Positions 10,262 through 19,918 of a DNA stretch of 20,416 nucleotides are shown here, one piece after another. The notes below the pieces were generated by a model. That model was not told the origin of the DNA, made no database searches, and worked only from the letters and a program-made list of their open reading frames with translations. Source of the stretch: Haplomitrium mnioides. Its lineage: Eukaryota; Marchantiophyta; Haplomitriopsida; Calobryales. Every line of letters starts with the position of its first letter. The first letter of the stretch is position 1. The DNA is taken from NCBI GenBank assembly GCA_049999725.1, contig JBNGIS010023868.1:33514-53929 (forward strand), in the 5' to 3' direction. The position numbers and the translations under genes are program-made.

Positions 10262-10989
10262 TCTCGAACCAATGGACGACAGCTCTCTGAAAGGCAAGGT
10301 ATAGTTCTTCACTTGTAGACTCCGCAACGTAAGCGATCGCATCTGGCAAAAGAAAATTCACATACAACGAGTAACCCACATCTGTTCCTCGATAAAAGTT
10401 CAGTCTCTTTGGCTGGTGACGGCTAAACTTAAGCTGGGCTGAGAGTTGAAAAAATCGTGAACGAGAAGGGAGCGGTTGTGAGGGTTTGACTCAGAGAGCT
10501 GTGACCCCCCATCTTTTTCACTCCAATCGCTTTCAATTGATTGTTAGAGTAGTTCCGATGAGTTGAGTGAGATGTTTGAGCTCGGGTCTTGAGAGCTAGA
10601 TCGATGCCTGCTTGCGAACGGAGGACAACCAGGCATTGACTCTCAACATGATAGCCACAATGATTGCGAGCAAAAAGATCACGAAATAGAACTTTCGTAC
10701 ACGGCTTTGGTTGCAGTGGAGGTGGAGTCGAGAGAATGAGGGAGGAGAGGGAGGTTGGGAGAGTGGCCGGGGAAAAGTCAGGGGAGGAGATAATTATATG
10801 ATTCCTTCGTAGAGCCAGAATTTGGTTGGGGGCGATGGAGTCTGCTTTCAGAATTGTGAGATTTGGTGGTGGGCAGTGTATACTAGACTACTCCCCGAAA
10901 TGTAATACTGATTTTGCAGTCACGTTTCGGTGTTTCGGCTAATAATTCTGCCGACACCACCCGAGAGGAATAGGAGATTCATGCTGTTT
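10262..10989. other. Upstream region of dihydropyrimidinase
   Basis: No coding frame is recognised. Around 10735-10792 the + strand is strongly GA-rich (GGGAGGAGAGGGAGG), so it is CT-rich on the dihydropyrimidinase strand. CT-rich patches are common in plant core promoters and 5' untranslated regions. No convincing TATA box could be placed for this gene. Confidence 0.4.
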
Positions 10990-11093
10990 CTACTGCTCCT
11001 TTTTTTTTGCCTCTATTTGTTGCACTTTTAAGTGGGCAGCAGCAGGGGCAATTGCGGCGAGTTGAGCAGGAGACAGCTTGAAATTTGCATCGC

Positions 11094-11264
11094 ATTCCAA
11101 GAGAAAACTAGAAGAATGAACCGGGTACCATTGATGGCAGCTCTGTTTCAACCCACGAGGTATTTGATATTTCCTGTCCAAGCTAAGTCCAGATCGAGTC
11201 TGCTAATGTGTGCATTCTGGATAATGCGGTGAATTCACCTAAAGATCAAAGATCCAACGCCAGC
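11094..11264 (+). repeat. Diverged direct repeat, copy A
   Basis: This copy shares an ordered series of blocks with 11452-11586: TCCAAGAGA, then CGGGT followed by GATGGCAGCT-TGTTT-AACCC, then GTCC-AG-CCAGATC, then GATCCAA-GCCA. The blocks keep the same order and similar spacing but carry many substitutions and indels, so the duplication looks old. On the minus strand both copies encode a shared GLKQSCH hexapeptide-plus-one stretch, which could be residual coding sequence, but no family is recognised. Confidence 0.6.
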
Positions 11265-11451
11265 TTGATCAGTGATTCAAATTATAACGTCACATGGCAC
11301 TTCCATCTGTTTTCGAAAATATGTGGATTGTTCAGAAGAGTAGTAGTGTTATCTGTTTTCGAGACTTGCATTTTTCAGAAGAGTAAGATATCGAGAAGCA
11401 CACGATTTGGACGAAAGGTGCATTGGGTATATGACGCTGTGTGTCATATGC

Positions 11452-11586
11452 TCTCCAAGAGACGGAAGCGGGTGCCTCTAGATGGCAGCTTTGTTTTAAC
11501 CCTTGAGAAATTTTCTTCAACGTCCAGCCCAGATCTCTGATTTTTGAAATCTGGATCATTGAGGATTACAGATCCAAAGCCAAAGC
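11452..11586 (+). repeat. Diverged direct repeat, copy B
   Basis: Partner of the copy at 11094-11264, about 350 bp downstream and slightly shorter. The best-conserved part is the 30-bp region around GATGGCAGCTTTGTTTTAAC. Confidence 0.6.
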
Positions 11587-12139
11587 GAAGGACAGCTTTT
11601 TGAGGGGCTGACAATGATACGCAATGCATGGCTCGGTCATCCCATCGTATCCGTATCACCATAGTTCTTCAATGAGATCGGTCATACTCACTTTCTCAAA
11701 TTCAGATTTAGTTTTTGTTGACGACTCAAATACTTACTAGCGCACGTTGAGATATGTTATCAACTCAACAATCATTCTGGCGCTCCACACCACCTCCTCT
11801 CCCGACAGATTCCAGAACAAAGTCTACACAAGATCCCAAACAGGTATATGGGCATAGCATACTACTGCCCAATAAAAGCCGAGCTGTCGGTGGGTAGATT
11901 GACGAAGGTCGGCTTTTGTGAAATCAGCGGCCCTTGATCAACGTTCCTGTTATGAAAAGATACGAAGCAGATATTTGCTGCAAGGATAAAGGTTGGACTT
12001 GGTTTCCAAAATGGTTAGAGGCTTTGGGCGGTCCCGTTGACGCCGGTGGACTGGGTCAACCGCTACGAGTTTAGAGGGCGCATAAGGAAAAGTGAGCTAA
12101 AATGCCGGCATATTCCGTTTGCTGCCAGCTTTAGTGCTA

Positions 12140-12354
12140 GCTCGAAAGCTGCTATGCACTTAATTCACACCCGTGCAGTTTGCAGTGGTAGCCCCTATGT
12201 TTTGGGGCTGCTCCGACACAAGCCAGAAGGATGGTACCTCGAAAGCTACTCCGAATTCACAATCCGATGAATGTGTTCTAATCACCGCGATTCGTACCGA
12301 GGTGGAAGGCAACAGGGATACGAGATCGAAGGCTGCTCTGAATTCTCACATCGG
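12140..12354 (+). repeat. Threefold diverged short repeat
   Basis: Three related ~30-bp units start at 12140, 12238 and 12325 (spacings 98 and 87). Each begins with (C/A)TCGAA(A/G)GCT(G/A)CT and continues to AATTC(A/T)CAC after a variable middle part. The spacers between units are not obviously alike. Units 2 and 3 are the most similar to each other. Confidence 0.5.
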
Positions 12355-12690
12355 GCTCGCCAAGTTTGTTCTCCTTGCTGTTCTTGCAGGGAGAGATTGG
12401 CGCAGGTTAGTTTCTCCCACCAGTACTACCCCTGGTATTTCGTTCTATCGGAGGGCTGCTAATCACGAATTCAGCCTCTGCTATGAAAATCCTGCTTCCA
12501 GTCAAATCCTTTGCTTCATATGGACCTGCCTGTGTACAAACCTACTCTCGAGATGACAGCTATTCACAATGCAACACTACAGCCGAGATCGCGTGCTGCA
12601 TGCCAATCGTTACATCCATCTATAGCAATACAATCCAACGAGCCTCGAAGATTCTGTTCTGAGTTGCAGAATTGTTTCTTCATCGAGCAA

Positions 12691-12748
12691 ACATGGCCGC
12701 TATTTTGAAATTCTATCGTCAACCCCTAACATGACCACGATTTTGAAA
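12691..12748 (+). repeat. Short tandem duplication, period 38
   Basis: ACATGGCCGCTATTTTGAAA at 12691-12710 recurs as ACATGACCACGATTTTGAAA at 12729-12748, with three mismatches in 20 bases. Confidence 0.6.
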
Positions 12749-12913
12749 AAGATTGCTAGAGCTACTACGAAAAAATCGGCAACGCTAACCGTAGTTTATT
12801 TTTGGATGATTGATCTCATGTCTTACCTAAATTTGCAGCACATGACTTAGTTTTCAACGCCAGGCCTTAATCTTGCTCGAGCAGTTTTCTTGCCCTTCAA
12901 CAACAAAAGACCC

Positions 12914-12960
12914 GTGCACAACATCGTTGAAAAGGGTTGTGCACATCGTTGAAAAGGGTA
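12914..12960 (+). repeat. Near-perfect tandem duplication, ~24 bp
   Basis: GTGCAC-(AA)-CATCGTTGAAAAGGGT at 12914-12938 is directly followed by GTGCACATCGTTGAAAAGGGT at 12939-12959. The copies differ mainly by the two extra bases after GTGCAC. The near identity implies a recent duplication. Confidence 0.85.
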
Positions 12961-13052
12961 TCACCAAGACATTTTGGAAATTCTAGGTCTTAACAAGCCC
13001 AACCTTTATTTTTGAAACTACCAAGCAAATCGCAACCATTCTCTTGCCAGCT

Positions 13053-13130
13053 ATGGAAAGCAGCTCGTCACTCACGGCGCTAGGGATTTGGGCCCTTGTA
13101 GTTATGGGCCTGGCATCGCAAGCGCACTGA
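13053..13130 (+). pseudogene. Orphan 25-codon signal-peptide-like ORF
   Basis: An ATG at 13053 opens a frame that starts with Met-Glu and a run of four Ser. It continues with a hydrophobic core (LGIWALVVMGLASQA) and stops at TGA 13128-13130. The composition, length and small-residue A-S-Q-A end look like a secretory signal peptide with its cleavage site. Nothing recognisable follows in frame. A longer open frame in another phase (13088-13333) overlaps and runs on, so a frameshifted or truncated secreted-protein gene is possible. Chance is the alternative. Confidence 0.3.
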
Positions 13131-13443
13131 ACGATAGCATTAACTTCCCGGTCGCATCACGGAATGTTGAGATGGCTATTGTCCCTAACTACTACGTACT
13201 AGCCTTCAAAAATGCAGCAGTTGAGAGCTCACACGTGGTGGGAAAGAGCAAGGAGAGGTACACAATGGCCTGTGAGGCATTTCTCATCCCTACACGTGTT
13301 CAGCCACCAACTATACAAGACACTATTCCTTAGTAGCAATGCAGATGCTCTTATGCTATCGCCTACCACTCGACTCATGCTGCATTTAAGCATCCTTCTA
13401 ATCCAGTGAGCGCACTTGCATGACACGAGAATCATCAAATGCA

Positions 13444-13496
13444 AAGCTCTCCCATTCAAACGATTCATAGTGTCTAAGCTCTCACATTCAACCGAT
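13444..13496 (+). repeat. Short tandem duplication, period 32
   Basis: The 21-mer beginning AAGCTCTCCCATTCAAACGA at 13444-13464 recurs at 13476-13496 with two mismatches. Confidence 0.75.
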
Positions 13497-13729
13497 CTTT
13501 CCTGCTTGGAAGCCAAGTCGCAGTGAGCTCAAACAGACGTTCGAGGACCACGCATATGGAACTATTGAACAGTCTCACATTTTGCGAGTGCACTTGTAAT
13601 TATACAACCAGACCTGCTTATTCATGCTGGTTACCTCGTCACGAGAGGCTCAAGAACTTCTCTTCTAGGCGTGTTTCGCCTTGGACATCGTAAGATCTTC
13701 TATAATTCTTCAATGGTTCCAACCAAATA

Positions 13730-13735
13730 TTTATT
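13730..13735 (-). terminator. Candidate poly(A) signal of transporter
   Basis: TTTATT on the + strand reads AATAAA on the minus strand, about 190 bases past the transporter stop codon. Plant poly(A) signals are degenerate, so this is a candidate only. Confidence 0.35.
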
Positions 13736-13921
13736 CAACGATCTTGCTGACACATCAATAGGCAAGTTGCAGTCTCGTGGCGCTCATGCAATTGCTTAGA
13801 GCGAGGTCTAGGACATACAAACTTTTGCGAATTTGGATGAATGCTGCAAGTAAAGAGGCCGTATGGACGTAACGATCTCTGATGCAGGAGAGCAAATGTA
13901 AGGACACTTGGGATTAGGAGC

Positions 13922-15259
13922 TTATAGCTTCTCTACTGAGTAGTTCAAACTCGTATCCTCCACCTCATGGTTTGGTTCATCGGATTCTAACGATAAATTA
14001 CGGCAACCAGTAGCAGGCTGGTTAATTCCGAAAAATCCAATCAACACTGCAACAGCTCCAATCACATCCACACCAGAAGGTACAACTCCACGAAGAGCAT
14101 CAACCACTGCTGCTATGGGAACCTCTATGGTCAAACCAGCAGTCGCTGCAGTTGGCGTAGTTAACAAAACTGCTTTTGCCCACAAATAATCACCCAAGAC
14201 GTTGTCGAGTAGACCCTTTCCAATGATCAGGCCATATTGAGAAGGAGTCAGCCTGTGGAACGGCTCTACCCCCGAAAAATGTAGAATCATGGCGATTGGC
14301 GAAAGCAATAAACCGTTGAAGAGGCCAATATACCCCAGGACCAGGGCAGTGCTAACTTTCCCCTTTCCTTCTCTTTCATCGGGTATCTTTGCTCGAATAA
14401 GAGCTGTGTATAGCGCGTACAAGAATGCAGAAACCAAGCTAAATATATCTCCAAGTAAGGGATTGGTTGCCACTTCGGTTTCACCATTCCAGGAGTCTCC
14501 AAGACTGACAATTACTGTCCCGACCATGCACAAGAGTACACTTCCCAGCTTGATCCAAGCAAATCTTTCCCCCAGAAATTGGAGTGATATCAAGAAAGTG
14601 AAGAGACTTGAAGTGGTGCTCAATACTGTGTTTGAAGTTACCGTCGTATATTTGAGAGAGACATTGAATGAGAATTGTGCTAAGAACCAGAGTGGACAGA
14701 TTGCTAATCCGACCAGCGCAGTCTGCTTCCTGGTGAAGAACTTGTCACCCTCTGATGTGTCCTTGAATATCCCTTCTCCTTGCTGAAGCTCCAGCTTATC
14801 AAGCTCAGCTGACAATTTTAGAATTGGAGCTTGGAGTAGGGCGTCATGAACCTCCAAGACAGTTTTTCGAACTCCCGCTGGACTCTGGATCTCAACGTCC
14901 TCTCCTCCATCCTGTGCAACTTTCGCTTCACTGGATTCGCAATCCAAACTTTGTAAGAGGTTATCTGTCACGCCAAAGCTACTAGGTGAAGGATCGTTGT
15001 AGACCTTCCTGTAGACCTTCAGCGCCCACCCCTCCAGCAACCAACCTGCTTCAACTACAGGGATGTACACCACAAAGAGGGAGTTGCACATGTAGGTTAT
15101 AAGAAACGGAGAAACCCCGCCGTCCACAACTGACTGAACGACAAAGCTTGCAGCGATCCAAATGAGGGCCACCACAACAACATAGAACATCCCCAGCGTC
15201 CATCGCCATGTTAGAGAAAGCATTTTGAAATTCCGCACAGTCCAACTCAACATTAGCAA
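13922..15259 (-). CDS. EamA/DMT-family transporter, SLC35F5-like, intronless
   Basis: A single uninterrupted 445-codon frame encodes a very hydrophobic protein of the drug/metabolite transporter (EamA, SLC35F-type) superfamily. Hydrophobic segments include residues ~24-45 (MFYVVVVALIWIAASFVV), ~53-76, ~186-204 and a series to ~415. They fit about ten membrane passes arranged as two EamA repeats. A hydrophilic loop at ~80-180 separates the first two passes from the rest. The segment LGDYLWAKAVLLTTPTAATA followed by GLTIEVPIA resembles the last EamA repeat of SLC35F5-like proteins. The substrate is unknown: the plant and animal relatives are mostly uncharacterised, and a Golgi or vacuolar membrane is possible. 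Start choice is open: Met 1 (15259), Met 3 and Met 13 (15223) all precede the first membrane segment, and Met 13 best matches relatives, which begin just before that segment. No intron is needed to keep the frame. Confidence 0.85.
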   Translation of the reverse strand: MLMLSWTVRNFKMLSLTWRWTLGMFYVVVVALIWIAASFVVQSVVDGGVSPFLITYMCNSLFVVYIPVVEAGWLLEGWALKVYRKVYNDPSPSSFGVTDNLLQSLDCESSEAKVAQDGGEDVEIQSPAGVRKTVLEVHDALLQAPILKLSAELDKLELQQGEGIFKDTSEGDKFFTRKQTALVGLAICPLWFLAQFSFNVSLKYTTVTSNTVLSTTSSLFTFLISLQFLGERFAWIKLGSVLLCMVGTVIVSLGDSWNGETEVATNPLLGDIFSLVSAFLYALYTALIRAKIPDEREGKGKVSTALVLGYIGLFNGLLLSPIAMILHFSGVEPFHRLTPSQYGLIIGKGLLDNVLGDYLWAKAVLLTTPTAATAGLTIEVPIAAVVDALRGVVPSGVDVIGAVAVLIGFFGINQPATGCRNLSLESDEPNHEVEDTSLNYSVEKL

Positions 15260-15834
15260 ATTCTCAAAAACCCGTACGCTACATTACTGGCAGCCACAAA
15301 CTTTTCTACATGCCAGAATTCCTACAAATCGACTACACCTAAATTACACTGCGGATTCGGAATTCTCTCTCCGCCCTAATGCTCCCCCTCCATGCCACTA
15401 TCTGAAGCCAGTATCCACTCGAAGCAACAATCTGCTCAATCTTGAACAGAATTTCATCCCACTGCCTAAAAAACTCACAAATTGTGCAATTGTAAGCAGT
15501 ACACGCCTCGATCATTGAGCAACTCCCCCACCAATTGCACGATCGTTTTCTTCTTCATTCACTCCCGCAATTTCTCATTCTCCACTCAAAGGACGCTCTC
15601 TCGCTGTTTCGCCGCCTATGTCCGAAAGCTTGATCGGAGCAGCGACATAACATAGTTTCGCAAATTCTGACTATGTTCATTGAACCTAGGAAGCACTGCC
15701 GGAAGGCTGGGGGCCGTAAATTTAGAATTGGTGAATCAGTGACGAGATTATCATCCTATAAATACGACGGAAGAGTAAGGTGAAGCATTCATTGGAATTT
15801 TGTTTGACGATTTGTCAACTTGTGAGAGGAAACT
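15260..15834. other. Divergent promoter region between two genes
   Basis: These 575 bp separate the start codons of the minus-strand transporter and the plus-strand oxidoreductase, so both promoters and 5' untranslated regions must be here. It is pyrimidine-rich on the + strand near 15360-15620. Only the oxidoreductase side shows an obvious core promoter element (TATA box at 15757). Confidence 0.6.
15757..15764 (+). promoter_or_regulatory. TATA box of the F420-type oxidoreductase gene
   Basis: TATAAATA, in the context CATCCTATAAATACGACGG, lies 71 bases before the ATG at 15835. Transcription would be expected about 30 bases downstream, near 15790, giving a leader of roughly 45 bases. Confidence 0.75.
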
Positions 15835-16688
15835 ATGGTGAATTTGAAGGAACTGAAGATTGGCGTGGTGCCAGGAACTGGGAACATGGGATTTGGCTTA
15901 GCTGGGCATCTGATTGATGCAGGATTGTCTGTCGCTGTTGGTTCCCGAGATGCTGAGAAAGGCAAGAAGATCGCAGCTGAGCTCACTAAAACCCATCCGC
16001 ATCACGTCGTCACTGGGGGCAGTAATGACGATGTGGCTTCTCAGTCAGATGTCATCATCTGGACTGTTGCTGTAAGCTCCACCAGTTTCTCTGCTTGTCC
16101 TCAACAATCTGAGAATTTTATGATTTGATTACAAATTGTACTTTCATTTGTTTGCAGGGTCCTCTAGAAGATCGAGAGGCACTTCTGAAATCTCTCGCTC
16201 CACATCTGAAACACAAGATTATTATCGATGTTACCAACATTGGATATCTCATTTCTGAGAGTGAATGGGGGCAAACGTCATCCACCTTGTTGAACGAAAA
16301 GTGGTTGGGCGTTCCCGCTAAGTGGACCACTGCTTTCAAGGCTACATTCGCTGTAAGTATCTGAGTCGCAGAAAGCAGATACAACCTCCAGCAGATAAAA
16401 ACATTCGTTGCATTTCACTCATTGACTGTTTGCGTGCCTTGTCACCAGTCGCTGCTTGAGAAACTTCCGGATCCGAGTAATCCATTCACGCAGCTGGTGG
16501 TTGGTGACGACGAGGAAGCAGTGAAAACCACCATTGCCATTGTTGACTCTATTCCAGGATTCAAAGGCATCAACGCAGGGCGTCTGAGAAACTCCAAGAT
16601 TGTTGAGCTTCTAGGACCGAAATTTGTTTCAGAGCTCAATCGTGAAATTCATGGGTCCCAAAGAACTGGTTGGAGATTTGGGCCTTGA
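15835..16688 (+). CDS. F420-dependent NADP reductase-like oxidoreductase, 3 exons
   Basis: Exons 15835-16071, 16158-16352 and 16449-16688 join at phase 0 (all GT-AG) to encode 223 residues, close to the ~210-230 residues of archaeal and bacterial F420H2:NADP oxidoreductases. The N terminus is a Rossmann fold with IGVVPGTGNMGFGLAGHL (GxGxxG-like loop at residues 14-19). VGSRDAEKG follows at 35-43; Ser-Arg after the second strand is the usual contact for the NADP 2'-phosphate. SDVIIWTVA (71-79) and the C-terminal GDDEEAVKTTIAIVDSI and NAGRLRNSKIVELL blocks match the family, as does the GWRFGP end. Plants are not known to make F420, so the partner is more likely a flavin or another hydride acceptor, or the role differs; that is inference. 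The introns show it is a nuclear gene and not bacterial contamination. The start is supported by the TATA box and by the family's N terminus. Confidence 0.88.
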
Positions 16689-16718
16689 TGAAAGTTGGAC
16701 GTCTCAAGACCAGAACTG

Positions 16719-16724
16719 AATAAA
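16719..16724 (+). terminator. Poly(A) signal of oxidoreductase gene
   Basis: AATAAA, in CTGAATAAAATGG, lies 31 bases after the TGA stop at 16686-16688. It is close for a plant near-upstream element, so the 3' untranslated region may be short or use a later signal. Confidence 0.55.
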
Positions 16725-17457
16725 ATGGAAATGTCCATTGTATGTTTATATCGAAAACCTGGTGGAACTCCAAATAATACACAAATTACGGAGGTAAATA
16801 TACTCCGAAGCGATGGCGATAAATGGACAGTGTAAGGTGTGATTTACAATCAGTAAAGCTGCAATATTCTTTACCGACTAGAAGATTGTGCATGTGATAC
16901 AGAAAGGCGAAATTTATTGACAAGAGAAATTCCGGTGTAAAACTGAACATTGGCAAAAACTCTGTAATTCTAAACATGCTCATTGCCGAACAAACGAGCA
17001 AAGGAAAAACATAATTTGCTATGTCAAATATTGCCTGTTGACAATAGCTTATTCTCAAACTCAGCGTCACATTAGACATGGCCTGTTGAAATTATTTAAA
17101 ATTGTAACAAACTTCCTGACATTTCTGACTAATACACTAGAATAAAAAATGCACTAGATTCAGATTCCTTGGTTACAAGTTAGGTTGAAAAGAAATCGAA
17201 CGGCAATGATGAGGTACCCCAGACGAGCAATTGAGAATGGGCCAATGATATACCAACAAACGCCATAATTTTCTCAAAACAAAAAACATCAAAGAGTACC
17301 TTTCTATTTATGTTTTTATCTCATCCACATTGGATGCGAACACAGCCCAAACAGGATGCTCATTTTGTGTGAGTTTACTTTCGATAGACTTAAGAAAAAT
17401 AACTAGCCAGAAATAACTGCACATCAAAACAACTGAAACTGTCTGAAAAATACTTGC

Positions 17458-17463
17458 TTTATT
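17458..17463 (-). terminator. Poly(A) signal of CSN5
   Basis: TTTATT on the + strand reads AATAAA on the minus strand, about 64 bases past the CSN5 stop codon at 17529-17527. Confidence 0.5.
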
Positions 17464-17526
17464 TTGCTGTAATGTATCAAACTGTATATGAGAACTCTTG
17501 ATCTAGTACATTAGGTGCCCACCTGT

Positions 17527-19918
17527 CTAAGCTTCTACCATGGGCTCCGGACCAAAAGAATCAAATGCTAGACCATGAGCGGGTGTTGGAGAAACAGAGT
17601 TGAAAAGGATATCTTTGATAACCTGCACAAATCACAACAACAAAACAAATATTCAATAACTCCACAAATATTAAGAGCCATAAATTATAAAGGGTTTTGA
17701 CGAAACACAAAAAGGAAAAAAGTACTCTCATCGAGAACCAAGCTACAGTCAGAAAACCAATGTTCAAGTCCTGTCCTGGAAAACTTTGGAGCAATGCTGC
17801 AAAAGTGCCTACTTTATAGATGGGTTTAGCAGGAGACACCCAACACTATCAGCCTCACCTGTGACATAAGACCATGGACCTGCTCCACTGTAATTTTTGA
17901 GCTGTCACGAGTGATTTTCGCAAGTTGAGACTCCTCCTGTGCAATTACCAAATTCATGTCCAAGAAAACATCAAACACATCTTGGGAAAAGAAGCAAATG
18001 CATTCATAGAAGATTAAGGGACAGCATTATAGTAATGAGCTGATCCATAGTTAGCAAGGAGTCTACTGCATACCTCTTTTTTCTTTTGTGGAGGCATGAA
18101 GAAACCCCCAATTCTCCCAGAGTGGGCTAATTGACTTTCTGCTTGCTCCAGCTTCTCAGCTGCCACAGAGTTGCCAAAAAACTTAATTCAAATTACACTA
18201 CCATGCAATGCAAACGGAGAGCATACAGCAAAGAGCCAGAAAAATGTAGCGAACAACTAGCTTGACATATTGTTTATATGTGCACAAGAAAATGAATATT
18301 TCTGTGAAAGAGTGACATAGACCTGTCTTTTTTACTTACCCAGGTCTGACACCTGACCAGCCACATAGTCACGATTACCAAGTAGAGGTGAGGATGAGAG
18401 AGTGTTCACCCAATACTTGTTCCAAAGAAGATCCAATAAATGTGAATCTAAAGATGACTTGAAGTAAGTTATGTCCAAAGAATAGTACTAGACACCAAAA
18501 AAAACACCAGTGAAATTGATCAGTCCATTGCACAACATGGTGGTCCACCATGCACTAACAAAATCAAGCATTATGTATGATTAAACCAAAGAAAAGGCAC
18601 CCAAGAACGAAAACAACTCATCCTCCCTGTTAGTAAGCCTTGCAGAACAGTTGGACCAACTAAGTGTATCTTTATGCTGGCATCAAGTAGTGATCCTGGA
18701 AAAATTCGTTTTGATGCAAAAGAAGAAAGCCTTGAAAGTGAGAATGCTTCTTTACCTGCTTATAATGAACCCCGAAATCTTCAATTTTATTGAGAGGAAT
18801 GGTCTGATATTCAGAGGGCGGCTCATCTGGAGGTTTATATCCCTGTGGATATGTTCTAAATGCTCCAATTTCTACCTTTCCAGCTGATACTGTCCTGGTA
18901 GGATCAATTACAACAGCCAAGAAAGGCTCTGTATACTGTTGATTCAGCATCTGTGTTGACACGTCAATGCCCGATAGCCAGCACCCATAGCCGGGATGCG
19001 AATGGTACCAGCCTACAACATTTTCAAGCCTCCCTACCTTAACTCCATAAACCAAACCCATCCATTAGTTCGATATCTTGTCAAGACATGCAGTGCACTA
19101 GTGACTGAAGAAAGCCAAGTTTTCTCGACCCATCTGTTGTATGTTAAAACAATACTAAAACTTGTTTGAATCACCTCTCCCGCTTCAAGTTTATCAAGAC
19201 TCTGCTTACAAACGAGCACAGAGCTCTCTACTTCCGCCAGTGCCTCGGGAATGTATTGAAATAAACTCAAAAGTTTCCAACACACCTGCTTATTAGTTTG
19301 GGCATACTGGACCATGTATTCATAAGCATCTGCTTGTGCATTCACGCGAGTCTCTGTACCTTCCACTGGTAGTGCGAATGTATCCTGTTTCGCAAGAACT
19401 AACCTGAAGCTGTAAGCTACGGGTACAACGCGGGAACAAAACTTCGAGACAAGAAACTCACGTAATTCTAACGTACAAACAAGGACGATTCCTCACAATC
19501 GACAATACATTGGTTCAAAAAAGGAGCTGACATCGAAGGCACAACTAGGAACCTTAATAGTTTTTGCAATTCAGAATGGACATGCAAAAACAAATACGGA
19601 TCAAAAGGATACCATGATGATGATGGTGTCACCGTCTGTTTTTCCCTGCATCAGCCCCATAATCTCGATCGTTCCTCCCGATCTCGCATGAACAACCATC
19701 TTAAGTAGTGCTAGTGCGGAAACTTTCACGTTCTTGAAATAGTGAGGGTCTCTAGTCCAAAGCTTCTGCTGCTGGATGCTTGCCTGTGCAGCTTCGTCGT
19801 ATTGATAAATGCTGTCTGCATCCACCGCCGCCGGTGTTGTACTACTCTCCATAATGATATTATTTTCCAGCTCCCATGTCTGTCGAGCGACTGTTGCAGA
19901 CGAAGAAGAAGCCTCCAT
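17527..19918 (-). CDS. CSN5: COP9 signalosome subunit 5 (JAMM deneddylase), 7 exons
   Basis: CSN5 is the metalloprotease subunit of the COP9 signalosome. It removes NEDD8/RUB from cullins and so tunes SCF-type ubiquitin ligases; in plants it is needed for light and hormone signalling. Minus-strand exons: 19918-19613, 19384-19286, 19037-18756, 18487-18340, 18159-18074, 17936-17859, 17622-17527. They sum to 1095 bp, a 364-residue protein; plant CSN5 is about 357. The MPN+ domain is intact: Glu 85 ([13 protein letters not shown]), then His 147, His 149 and Asp 160 in [14 protein letters not shown], the full JAMM zinc site. Further conserved blocks are [62 protein letters not shown] and [12 protein letters not shown]. 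The N-terminal ~40 residues and the last ~25 are the variable parts. The exon 3 acceptor (AAG before 19037) gives VGRLENV where plants usually have AGRLENV. All introns are GT-AG. The start is the first ATG of the frame and gives the expected N terminus (Met-Glu then a Ser run). Confidence 0.96.

Larger units (their letters stand above)
10990..13921. other. Gene-poor spacer with repeats
   Basis: About 2.9 kb lie between the upstream end of the dihydropyrimidinase gene and the stop codon of the transporter. Open frames are short, overlap one another on both strands and match no family I recognise. The region contains the diverged repeat pair at 11094/11452, a threefold repeat at 12140-12354, three short tandem duplications (12691, 12914, 13444) and a 25-codon signal-peptide-like frame at 13053. 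The last 200 bases must include the transporter's 3' untranslated region. Confidence 0.5.
16689..17526. other. Convergent 3' intergenic region
   Basis: This AT-rich stretch lies between the stop codons of the oxidoreductase (+) and CSN5 (-). It contains poly(A)-signal candidates for both genes. No conserved coding frame or RNA gene was seen. Confidence 0.55.

Noticed and set aside
13232-13298. Two CACGTG G-boxes 61 bp apart
   Set aside because: They are over 500 bases past the 3' end of the transporter gene and not next to any start codon; a 6-mer palindrome twice is weak evidence.
14289-14786. 165-codon + frame inside the transporter locus
   Set aside because: It is antisense to the well-supported transporter frame and has no recognisable domain.
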